Assembly: GCA_016721625.1 (NCBI GenBank)
Contig: JADKHR010000001.1
Location: forward strand, 2,046,001-2,110,000
Length of the DNA: 64,000 nt
Direction of reading: 5' to 3'
Source of the DNA: Elusimicrobiota bacterium
GTDB taxonomy: Bacteria > Elusimicrobiota > Elusimicrobia > FEN-1173
Each line of letters begins with the position of its first letter. Position 1 is the first letter of the stretch. The position numbers and the translations under genes are program-made. The notes below the pieces were generated by a model. That model made no database searches, was not told where the DNA came from, and saw only the letters and a program-made list of their open reading frames with translations. Shown piece by piece: positions 7,246 through 14,134 of the stretch.

Positions 7246-8208
7246 ATGAAAATATTCATTCCAAACAGTGCATTTCTTGGGAACATAGACCCATTTTTGC
7301 GTGGGTTTGACCCATCTTTTCCGGATTCTCTTGAGATCACGGCGAACGACAAATGGATCTCCGTCCATCCCGCAGTGCTCTCGATGATCGCCGCTTTGGG
7401 GTTAACGGTGAAACCCGAAAAAATCCGTTGGGAGAAGTTTGAAGCGACTTCCCGCCATTATTTTGTTCGCATGGGACTCTTTCGCCTCTTGGGAATCCCC
7501 TCCACAATATCGATTGAGGAGCATGAACCAGCCGGTCGATTCATTCCTCTCACCCAAATCCGAACGTCGGGCGAATTGACGAGTTTCATCACGGAAATGA
7601 TCCCCCTGCTCCATTTGGAGGCTGAACCGGCGAAAACGCTCGGATACATCGTAAGCGAATTGGCCCGGAATGTGATCGAGCACGCGGAGTCGGAGAACGG
7701 GGCTTTGTTGTGCGCCCAATATTACAAGAAAAGCAATTCCATTCGAATTGGGATCGCGGATACGGGTATGGGAATCAAGACCACGATCACCCGTTCCCAT
7801 TCGGCACCCACGGATTTGGACGCGATTCGGCTCGCCCTAATGCCGGGGATCACGGGCACCACCCGCCGGGAAGGGGGGACCGACCAAAACGCCGGTGCGG
7901 GGCTGTTTTTCATTAAATCCATTGCCAGCGTAAATCGCGATTTCTTCGTTCTTTACAGCGGGACCGGCTTCTATAAATTGCTCAAGAAGAAAACGATTCG
8001 CACCTTGAATCTACACGCCGATCCCTTTGAAGACCGACATTCCGCCAGTGGGAATATGCCGTTCTGGCGCGGAACGGTGGTCGGCGTGGACATCACTCTC
8101 GACCAAACCGAGGCTTTTTCGCGCCTATTGGATTCCATCCGAACCACCTACAGCTCCGCTGTGAGAGAACGGCGCAAGGAACGGCACAAGAGGCCTCGAT
8201 TCTCTTGA
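7246..8208 (+). CDS. GHKL-type ATPase (histidine-kinase-like), partner of a STAS-like protein
   Basis: The 320-residue product has an N-terminal region of about 110 residues with no clear motif, then a GHKL (Bergerat) ATP-binding fold: N-box SELARNVIEHA (137-147), G1 box IADTGMGI (170-177) and G2 box NAGAGLFFI (215-223). No H-box or receiver domain is present, so it is not a classical sensor kinase; it resembles anti-sigma-factor-type ATPases. It overlaps the STAS-like gene by 4 bases. Paired GHKL and STAS proteins usually work by partner switching, so I infer a two-protein regulatory switch. Its own promoter with an inverted repeat, and a predicted near-leaderless start, mark it as a separate module. 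Its target is unknown. Confidence 0.7.
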   Translation: MKIFIPNSAFLGNIDPFLRGFDPSFPDSLEITANDKWISVHPAVLSMIAALGLTVKPEKIRWEKFEATSRHYFVRMGLFRLLGIPSTISIEEHEPAGRFIPLTQIRTSGELTSFITEMIPLLHLEAEPAKTLGYIVSELARNVIEHAESENGALLCAQYYKKSNSIRIGIADTGMGIKTTITRSHSAPTDLDAIRLALMPGITGTTRREGGTDQNAGAGLFFIKSIASVNRDFFVLYSGTGFYKLLKKKTIRTLNLHADPFEDRHSASGNMPFWRGTVVGVDITLDQTEAFSRLLDSIRTTYSSAVRERRKERHKRPRFS

Positions 8209-8528
8209 AACAGATCGATCTTTATCCCCGCGTCGGCGCCTTCGCCGAAAATAAGGACATCGCGCGCTCCCTTCGAACCACGGAGATCATTCCTGCCTTG
8301 GAGGCGAAGGAAGAAGTCCTTCTCAATTTCGAGCGTGTGGAAGCGGCGACGCAATCCTTTATCCACGCGCTGATCAGCGATGTGTTGAGGAAGTTCGGGA
8401 ACGATGTTCTCGATCGGCTCGAGTTCAAGTCCTGCAACGAGACGGTGAGAAAGATTATTACGATCGTCGTGGACTACATGCAGGAAGGAATGGACGCCGA
8501 ACCCCCGACCGAAGAAGGCCCGTCATGA
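8205..8528 (+). CDS. STAS-like domain protein (DUF4325-like)
   Basis: The 107-residue product resembles the small STAS-like DUF4325 family: a strand VLLNFERVEAATQSFIHALI, where a beta-strand ending in a Phe/Asp-type turn is followed by the A-T-Q-S-F helix, then LRKFGNDVLDRLEFKSCNETV and a helical acidic tail. The start is TTG 8205, overlapping the stop of the ATPase (TTGA); no better start lies close. Such proteins are found with GHKL ATPases and are thought to act like anti-anti-sigma partners. It ends in a 4-base overlap with xth. I did not see a conserved phosphorylatable Ser at the usual SpoIIAA place with certainty. Confidence 0.55.
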   Translation: MKQIDLYPRVGAFAENKDIARSLRTTEIIPALEAKEEVLLNFERVEAATQSFIHALISDVLRKFGNDVLDRLEFKSCNETVRKIITIVVDYMQEGMDAEPPTEEGPS

Positions 8529-9295
8529 AAATCGCCACCTTTAACGCCAATTCCATTCGGTCCCGGTTGCCCATTGTTTTGAAATGGTTGAAAGCGGAGA
8601 AGCCGGATGTGCTGGCCCTTCAGGAAACCAAGGTGATGGACGACCAATTCCCCCAGGCGGATTTCGAACAGGCGGGGTGGCACGTGGTTTTTCGAGGGCA
8701 GAAATCCTACAACGGGGTGGCCTTCGTCTCCCGGAAGCCGCTCGCGGACGTGGACCGGACCTGGGATCCCTCGGGCTCGGGCGAGGCCCGAACGATCACG
8801 GCCCGCTGGGGGGATTGGCTCTTGATCAACACCTACGTCCCCCAGGGGTTTGAGCCGGATTCCCCCAAATTCGAGAACAAACTCAAATTTTATGCGGGGC
8901 TCAAAAAACTGTTCGCCCAACACGTCTCGGTGGAGACCCCGGCCCTGTGGATGGGGGACCTGAACGTGGCGCCCACGGAAATCGATCTGCACGCCCCCGA
9001 ACGAAACGCCGAGCACGTCTGCTTTCACCCCAAAGCCCGGGCGGCCTACGAGGCCGCCCGAGGAGAGCGCTGGACCGACCTTTTCCGGGAAAAAGAAAAG
9101 GGGCCGGGCCATTACACCTATTGGGACTATATGATCCCCACTAATTTTCCCCGCAACCGGGGCTGGCGGATCGACCTGATGTTGGGCACGCCCCCGGCGG
9201 TCCGCCGTCTGAAGAAGATCTGGATCGACAAAGATCCCCGGGGCTGGGAAAAACCTTCCGACCACACCTTCCTCGTCGCTGAATTCGAAGATTGA
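8525..9295 (+). CDS. xth: Exodeoxyribonuclease III (AP endonuclease)
   Basis: The 256-residue product carries the full set of Exo III/EEP-family motifs: KIATFNANSIRSR at the start, metal-binding LQETK (residues 32-36), the NTYVPQG strand, catalytic GDLNVAPTEID, WRIDLML, and the closing SDHTFLVAEF that carries the active-site His. It cleaves DNA 5' of abasic sites in base-excision repair. Length is normal for the family (about 255-270). It overlaps the STAS-like gene by 4 bases (ATGA), so the housekeeping repair gene may be co-transcribed from the accessory promoter at 7206. Confidence 0.93.
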   Translation: MKIATFNANSIRSRLPIVLKWLKAEKPDVLALQETKVMDDQFPQADFEQAGWHVVFRGQKSYNGVAFVSRKPLADVDRTWDPSGSGEARTITARWGDWLLINTYVPQGFEPDSPKFENKLKFYAGLKKLFAQHVSVETPALWMGDLNVAPTEIDLHAPERNAEHVCFHPKARAAYEAARGERWTDLFREKEKGPGHYTYWDYMIPTNFPRNRGWRIDLMLGTPPAVRRLKKIWIDKDPRGWEKPSDHTFLVAEFED

Positions 9296-9304
9296 GGGGA
9301 AAAG

Positions 9305-9313
9305 TGGTATAAT
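9305..9313 (+). promoter_or_regulatory. Extended -10 promoter for the Mrp/Nfu/PabBC genes
   Basis: TGGTATAAT carries a perfect -10 hexamer (9308-9313) with the extended TG motif one base before it. No recognisable -35 hexamer lies 16-18 bases upstream, inside the end of xth, as is usual for extended -10 promoters. The leader to the start at 9373 would be about 53 bases. Confidence 0.55.
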
Positions 9314-9372
9314 CTTTCTCCGGTCATTTCCGACGGAAAAAGGCGTTTCCCGCCGTTCAATTGGAGCCCCAC

Positions 9373-10581
9373 ATGCCCTCTCCCACTGACATTTCTCTTC
9401 ATCCCAGCGCCGACGCTCTTCAGGCTCGGAAAGGTCCCGCCGTTCGTCGGCCGGGGCCCGAGGCCCTGAGCGGGGTTCGGAACGTCATCGCCATCGGGAG
9501 CGGCAAAGGCGGGGTGGGGAAATCCACCGTCACCACGAACCTGGCCGTGGCTCTTCACCAGTTGGGGGCCAAGGTCGCCGTCCTGGACGCCGACATCTAC
9601 GGTCCCAGCCAACCGGGCTTGATGGGGGCCGGCAACGAACGCCCGGCAACCGACGTAGAGCAGTTGGCTCCCATGGTCCGCCACGGGGTGGGGTTCATGT
9701 CCATCGGGCTTCTGATGCCCCAGGACAACCCCGTGATCTGGCGTGCGCCCATCGCCATGAAAGCCCTGTTCCAGCTTTTGGGCGGCGTGGCCTGGGGGGA
9801 TCTGGACTATTTATTGATCGACATGCCGCCGGGCACCGGGGACGTTCAGCTGACGCTGGCGCAACAGGCGCCCCTCACGGGATCCATCGTGGTCACAACC
9901 CCCCAGCAGGTGGCCTTGGGCGTCGCCCGGAAGGGGCTTAAGATGTTTGAGCAAGTGAAAGTCCCGATCTTGGGCGTCGTGGAAAACATGAGCGGGTTCG
10001 TCTGCACCAAGTGCGGGACGGAACACGCCCTCTTTAAAAAAGAGGGAGGACAGGTTTTAGCCCGGGAATGCGGCGCCCCGTTCCTGGGTCGCATTCCTCT
10101 CGAAGCGGACATCATGGAAGGGGGAGAAACCGGTGAACCGGTTTTGGTCCGGAACCCCGGTTCTCCGGCCGCGCGGGCCTTCTTGGATTTGGCGAAGTCC
10201 CTGGAGCGGGAGGCCGCCCGCTCCAACGCGGTGGTTCCCGGGGGAGAGCCGAAGCGGATGGACCTCGGTCCGGCCGGAGAACTCCGCATCGCCTGGACCG
10301 ACGGCCACGAGGGACGCATCGCCGCCTGGACCCTCCGGGTGAACTGTCCCTGCGCCGCCTGCGTCGATGAAGACACCGGCCGCCGGGTCTTGGACCCCAA
10401 GAAGATCCCTCTCGACGTCCGGGTCGCCGGGGTAAATCCCGTGGGCCGCTACGGCGTGGGGCTCGCGTTCTCGGACGCGCACAACACCGGCATCTACACC
10501 TTCGAGTCGCTCCGCGCGGCTTGCGAGTGCGCCGAGTGCCTGGCCCGGCGCGGCGGAACCGCCCAGCCTTTTTCGGTGTGA
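9373..10581 (+). CDS. Mrp/ApbC-type Fe-S carrier ATPase with a C-terminal DUF971 domain
   Basis: The 402-residue product is a deviant P-loop ATPase of the Mrp/NBP35 family that carries Fe-S clusters to apoproteins. It has the P-loop GSGKGGVGKST (42-52), the Mrp DIYGPSQPGL switch region, DMPPGTGD (Walker B side) and the cluster-binding CTKC in MSGFVCTKCG. The last ~95 residues form a DUF971 domain (GRIAAWTLRVNCPCAACVDE to ACECAEC), a Cys-rich module often found alone or fused here. The N-terminal MIP18/DUF59 domain of many Mrp proteins is absent. I start at ATG 9373; TTG 9361 is a weaker choice. The stop overlaps the start of an Nfu-type gene, which supports a joint role in Fe-S delivery. Confidence 0.88.
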   Translation: MPSPTDISLHPSADALQARKGPAVRRPGPEALSGVRNVIAIGSGKGGVGKSTVTTNLAVALHQLGAKVAVLDADIYGPSQPGLMGAGNERPATDVEQLAPMVRHGVGFMSIGLLMPQDNPVIWRAPIAMKALFQLLGGVAWGDLDYLLIDMPPGTGDVQLTLAQQAPLTGSIVVTTPQQVALGVARKGLKMFEQVKVPILGVVENMSGFVCTKCGTEHALFKKEGGQVLARECGAPFLGRIPLEADIMEGGETGEPVLVRNPGSPAARAFLDLAKSLEREAARSNAVVPGGEPKRMDLGPAGELRIAWTDGHEGRIAAWTLRVNCPCAACVDEDTGRRVLDPKKIPLDVRVAGVNPVGRYGVGLAFSDAHNTGIYTFESLRAACECAECLARRGGTAQPFSV

Positions 10582-11177
10582 GTTCCCCGCGGATCACCGC
10601 CGCCGCGTCCCCTTCCGACCCCCGCCTCTGTTCGTTCACCTTGGATCGGGTCCTTCTCGACGGCTCCGCCCTTTGCCGGAGTTCCGAAGAGGCCCTTGGG
10701 TCCCCGCTCTTTGAGCGATTGTTTGCTCTCCCCGGCGTGGTGCAGGTCTGGGTCGCCGGGAACCGCGTGACGGTGGCCTGCGCCGATCCCCAACCCTGGG
10801 AACTGGCGGGGAAATCCGTGGCCCTGGCGATCCGCGCGGCTTTGGTCGATGGTCGCCCCGCGGTGGCCAAAAAGACGCCCCTTCCGGAAGATTTAACCGA
10901 CCGCGTGCGCCAGGTGTTGATCGCCGACATCAACCCCGGCCTGGCCCAGCATGGGGGAAGCGCCGAACTGGTGGGGGTTCGGGCCGGCGTGGCCGAAGTC
11001 CGTCTTTCCGGCGGATGTCAGGGGTGCGGCGCCGCCCAACAGACGCTATCGCTGGGAATCGAGCAAACCCTCCGCGCCAAGATCCCCGAACTCCAGGGAG
11101 TCACGGACGTCACCAACCACGCCGCCGGCGACCGCCCCTATTACAGCGGCCCCGGCCAAAGCCCTTTCGGAGACTGA
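10578..11177 (+). CDS. Nfu-type Fe-S carrier (Nfu N-domain plus NifU C-domain)
   Basis: The 199-residue product starts at GTG 10578, overlapping the Mrp stop (GTGTGA). The N-terminal half (about 18-95) resembles the Nfu/NifU N-terminal domain: FERLFALPGVVQVWVAGNRV is its core strand pair. The C-terminal half (105-180) is a NifU/Nfu scaffold domain with INPGLAQHGGSAELVGV and the cluster-ligating SGGCQGCG (Cys147, Cys150). Such proteins accept Fe-S clusters and pass them to targets such as lipoyl synthase, which lies at 52589 in this window. The coupling to the Mrp gene is seen in the sequence; the exact target is unknown. Confidence 0.82.
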   Translation: MSSPRITAAASPSDPRLCSFTLDRVLLDGSALCRSSEEALGSPLFERLFALPGVVQVWVAGNRVTVACADPQPWELAGKSVALAIRAALVDGRPAVAKKTPLPEDLTDRVRQVLIADINPGLAQHGGSAELVGVRAGVAEVRLSGGCQGCGAAQQTLSLGIEQTLRAKIPELQGVTDVTNHAAGDRPYYSGPGQSPFGD

Positions 11178-11200
11178 CCGGCTTTATTTCAGACCCCCCC

Positions 11201-12937
11201 GTGCCCTCCGGTTTTTCCCCCACCGCCGTTTTCGAATCCCACGATCCCGCCTCCCCGTCCTGGACGGCGGTCTTCGGCCGTCCCCGCGCCGTGCGACAGG
11301 CGGACCGTCCGTCGCAGGTCCGTCCTTTGCTCGATTTCCTGGAAGACCATGTCCGCCAGGGCCGCTGGGGCGTTCTGCTTCTGTCCTACGAAGCCGGCCC
11401 GGTTTTAAATCCTTCCCTCGTTTCCCACCCGGTGGGGGATTTCCCCTTGGCCTGGGCCGCCGTGTTCGACCGCCGGGCCCGAAGGGCTCCGATCCCTGGC
11501 TCCGAAATCCACGCGTCGTCCTGGCGCCCGAAACTTTCCAAGGAATCGCACTCCCGCGCCGTTCGGAAAATTCAATCCCGTATCGCCCGGGGCGACAGCT
11601 ATCAAGTGAACTTCACCTTTCCATGCCACGCCCGCTGGAGGGGCGATCCCTGGGCGTGGTACCGCCGGCTGGCCCTGGCCCAGGGGGCTCCCTACTCCGC
11701 GTTCGTCGATCTCGGACGATGGAAGGTGTTGAGCCTTTCGCCCGAACTATTCTTTGACCGGCGCGGCGATCTCTTGACCGTTCGCCCCATGAAAGGCTCC
11801 GCCCCCCGGGGCCGATGGGAGGAAGAAGACCGGGCCTTCGCCCGGGGGCTTGGCTCCAGTCCCAAAGAACGGGCCGAGAACGTCATGATCGTGGACCTCC
11901 TTCGAAACGATTTGGGAAAAATCGCTCGGCCCGGGAGCGTTCGCACCACGGGCCTTTTTAAAATGGAACCCTACCCGACCCTGTGGCAGATGACCTCGGA
12001 AATCAAGGCCCGTCTCCGACCAGGCGTTGGATTGACCGGCATGTTGGAAGCCCTCTTCCCCAGCGGTTCCGTCACCGGCGCTCCGAAGCGGAAAACCATG
12101 GAAATTATTAAAGAGTTGGAAACCGTTCCTCGGGGTCTCTACACCGGGACGCTGGGGCTCCTCAGGCCCGACGGCCATTGGACCTTCAACGTCCCGATCC
12201 GGACCTTGACCCTGGACACGCGCACCGGCCGCGCGTCCTGTCCCGTGGGAAGCGGCATCACGGCGGCCAGTCGCCCCGGCGCCGAATACCGCGAGTGTCT
12301 TTTGAAGCGGGATTTCTTGAACGCCCCCGCCTTCGACCTGCTGGAAACTCTCCGGTTGGAGGACGGACGATGGTTCCTTCTCCCCGGACACCTGCGGCGT
12401 CTCCGCCGATCGGCCGAGCGCATGGGTTTCCCCTGGGACGAAGGGCGCGTTCGCGCCCGTTTGCACAAAGAGGCTGGACATCATCCAAAAGGTCGTTGGA
12501 AAGTTCGTTTGCTTCTGTCCCGGGACGGGTCCGTCAACGTCCAGGCGGAAAAACTGGATCCAACCGACGCTCCCTGGCGCGTGGCCCTGGCCCGGACACC
12601 CGTGGACGAGGGGGACCTGTTCCTGTATCACAAGACCACCCGGCGGGACGTTTATGACCGCCAGCGACGGGCCCATCCCGGGGCGGACGACGTGATTCTT
12701 TGGAACCGTCGCGGGGAGTTGACGGAATCCACCTGGGCCAATCTCGTCCTTCAAATCGGCGGAAAGCGGTACACCCCGCCCGTTCCCTGCGGTCTCCTGG
12801 GCGGTGTCTTCCGAGAAAACCTTCTCCGCCGCGGACAGGTCTCCGAGCGGTTTCTCCGCCGGGTAGACCTTCTTCGGGCGGAAAAAGTCTTTTTAATCAA
12901 TTCCGTCCGCGGTTGGGTTTCGGTTCTTTTGTCTTGA
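11201..12937 (+). CDS. pabBC: PabB-PabC fusion: aminodeoxychorismate synthase component I and lyase
   Basis: This 578-residue fusion should make 4-aminobenzoate for folate from chorismate. Residues of about 1-375 are the chorismate-binding domain: IQSRIARGDSYQVNFTF, the PabB-diagnostic RPMKGSAPRG (Lys replaces the TrpE Ala), LLRNDLGKIA, and SGSVTGAPKRKTMEII. Residues of about 385-578 are a class IV PLP lyase: LLETLRLEDGRWFLL, HLRRLRRSAERMGF and the PLP-Lys candidate in YHKTTRRDVYD, then ELTESTWANL. I start at GTG 11201 because the open frame further upstream lies inside the Nfu gene. No glutaminase subunit (PabA) is next to it. folK at 41479 belongs to the same pathway. The stop codon overlaps the -35 box of the B12 operon. 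Confidence 0.85.
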   Translation: MPSGFSPTAVFESHDPASPSWTAVFGRPRAVRQADRPSQVRPLLDFLEDHVRQGRWGVLLLSYEAGPVLNPSLVSHPVGDFPLAWAAVFDRRARRAPIPGSEIHASSWRPKLSKESHSRAVRKIQSRIARGDSYQVNFTFPCHARWRGDPWAWYRRLALAQGAPYSAFVDLGRWKVLSLSPELFFDRRGDLLTVRPMKGSAPRGRWEEEDRAFARGLGSSPKERAENVMIVDLLRNDLGKIARPGSVRTTGLFKMEPYPTLWQMTSEIKARLRPGVGLTGMLEALFPSGSVTGAPKRKTMEIIKELETVPRGLYTGTLGLLRPDGHWTFNVPIRTLTLDTRTGRASCPVGSGITAASRPGAEYRECLLKRDFLNAPAFDLLETLRLEDGRWFLLPGHLRRLRRSAERMGFPWDEGRVRARLHKEAGHHPKGRWKVRLLLSRDGSVNVQAEKLDPTDAPWRVALARTPVDEGDLFLYHKTTRRDVYDRQRRAHPGADDVILWNRRGELTESTWANLVLQIGGKRYTPPVPCGLLGGVFRENLLRRGQVSERFLRRVDLLRAEKVFLINSVRGWVSVLLS

Positions 12938-12963
12938 CAGGGACCATCCCCTTGGCTTAGAAT
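12934..12963 (+). promoter_or_regulatory. Sigma-70 promoter of the B12 uptake operon
   Basis: TTGACA (12934-12939), an 18-base spacer and TAGAAT (12958-12963). The -35 box overlaps the stop codon of pabBC. Transcription would start about 12970, a few bases before the riboswitch. Confidence 0.75.
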
Positions 12964-12975
12964 GCCATTCATACT

Positions 12976-13068
12976 TTCGCGCCGGGGAAGCCTGTGAAAG
13001 TCAGGCACTGCCCCGCAACGGTGAAGCCTCGGTGTTTTTCCGAGGATAAGTCCGGTCTACGGCGCGAG
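12976..13068 (+). promoter_or_regulatory. Cobalamin riboswitch aptamer
   Basis: The B12-box features are all visible in order: GGGGAAGCC, GTGAAAGTC, the core CACTGCCCCGCAACGGTGAA (13006-13025), a variable P-stem (GCCTCGG with CCGAGG) and AAGTCCGGTCTAC. The closing P1 helix pairs CGCGCCG (12978-12984) with CGGCGCG (13060-13066). It sits between a strong promoter and a terminator in front of the B12 uptake genes, so cobalamin should switch the operon off. The aptamer is compact compared with the long AdoCbl class. Confidence 0.9.
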
Positions 13069-13116
13069 GGACAATACCGCTGAAAAGCGCCTTCGCGGGA
13101 AGGTCACGACAAAACC

Positions 13117-13151
13117 CCCAACACGGGTCCCGCCCGGTTGGGTATTTTTTT
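13117..13151 (+). terminator. Intrinsic terminator of the B12 riboswitch expression platform
   Basis: A GC-rich stem pairs CCCAAC (13117-13122) with GTTGGG (13137-13142) and CGGG with CCCG inside, with one bulged A. It is followed by TA and seven Ts (13145-13151). It is placed before the first uptake gene, so the riboswitch most likely acts by premature termination. Confidence 0.85.
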
Positions 13152-13291
13152 GTCCGGACCCCCTCCGCTTTTGGCGAAAGGGGGTTTTCTTTTTGAATAT
13201 CGTTTCCGTCAGAAATCGTTGGCATATGAGCCCCGCCTCAGCGGCTCTGTTCCGTCCATCATGGACCTCCCTCGTCTTTTGGATATTTTCC

Positions 13292-14134
13292 ATGTTCCCT
13301 CCCCTTGGCAAGGGGAGGGTGAGGGAGGGGTGGTGTTTGTTGGCCGTTCTGAACCTGTTGTCTTCCCCTCTTTTCGCCGCCCCGCGGCGGGTGGTGAGTT
13401 TGCTTCCCTCCCACTCCGAAATCATGGCGGCGCTCGGGGCGGACGGGACGTTGGTGGGGGTCTCCGACGCGGAACGAAAGGGGGACTTTCCAGGAGTTCC
13501 CCGCGTGGGTGGCCTCGTTCCCCGCTGGGAGGTTTTGGTGTCGCTGGCGCCGGACCTCATTTTGGCGGATAGCGCCCACGCTCGGTTTCAATCGGATTTC
13601 GCGCGTTTTAAACTTCCCGTCCAGTTCCTCCCCGCGACCCACGCCAAGTCCATCGAAGACGTGTTCGGTTTGATTTCCAAGGTGGGCCGGGCCGTCGGTC
13701 GCGAACCGGAGGCCGAGATTCTGCTCGCCCGGCTCAAAACCCAATTAGCGGCGCTGGACGCCTCCGTTCCGCCACCGCCGCTCCCCAAAGTTCTCTTTGA
13801 AATCTGGCCCCAGCCGCTTCAAGCGGTGGGCCCTGTGAGCCTCCAGGGGCATCTCCTCCAACGGGCGGGTTTTGAGAACATCGTGCCGGACACGCGGAAT
13901 GAAATGCCGCTCCTCTCATCAGAGTGGGTGGCTTCGGCCCGGCCCGACGTGCTCTTCCACACGGGGGTATCCTCGGCCAAGAAGATCGTCTCGCGACCCG
14001 GCTGGAAAAACATTCCCGCCGTCGCCAACAGCCGTGTTGTCGAACTGGACGCGGACCTTTTTTCCCGGGCGGGTCCCCGCGTGGTGGATGCCTTGGCGGA
14101 ACTTCGCCGGATTCGGGGTGAGGTGAAACCATGA
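13292..14134 (+). CDS. btuF: Periplasmic cobalamin-binding protein (BtuF-like)
   Basis: This is the substrate-binding protein of a B12 ABC importer, about 240 mature residues in the periplasm. The mature part opens with APRRVVSLLPSHSEIMAALG, the classical BtuF/FepB start, then LVGVSDAERKGDF, VGGLVPRWEVLVSLAPDLIL, and a C-terminal SRVVELDADLFSRAGPRVVDAL. The start is uncertain. ATG 13292 gives a peptide that reads through the palindromic repeat; TTG 13337 or 13340 gives a short signal peptide (LLAVLNLLSSPLFA) with a Shine-Dalgarno-like stretch supplied by the repeat. The still longer frame from 13193 runs back toward the terminator and is unlikely. It is the first gene behind the B12 riboswitch and overlaps btuC by 4 bases. 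Confidence 0.85.
   Translation: MFPPLGKGRVREGWCLLAVLNLLSSPLFAAPRRVVSLLPSHSEIMAALGADGTLVGVSDAERKGDFPGVPRVGGLVPRWEVLVSLAPDLILADSAHARFQSDFARFKLPVQFLPATHAKSIEDVFGLISKVGRAVGREPEAEILLARLKTQLAALDASVPPPPLPKVLFEIWPQPLQAVGPVSLQGHLLQRAGFENIVPDTRNEMPLLSSEWVASARPDVLFHTGVSSAKKIVSRPGWKNIPAVANSRVVELDADLFSRAGPRVVDALAELRRIRGEVKP
13297..13332 (+). repeat. GC-rich palindromic repeat, copy 1 (in the btuF 5' end)
   Basis: A 10-bp stem CCCTCCCCTT/AAGGGGAGGG (loop GGC) is followed by the tail TGAGGGAGGGGTGG. The same unit recurs at 15306 and 45593. Here it overlaps the start region of btuF and its tail supplies a Shine-Dalgarno-like GGGAGGGG. Confidence 0.85.

Noticed and set aside
13193..13291. N-terminal extension of btuF to 13193
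   Set aside because: It begins some 40 bases after the riboswitch terminator without a ribosome site and adds residues that no periplasmic binding protein carries.
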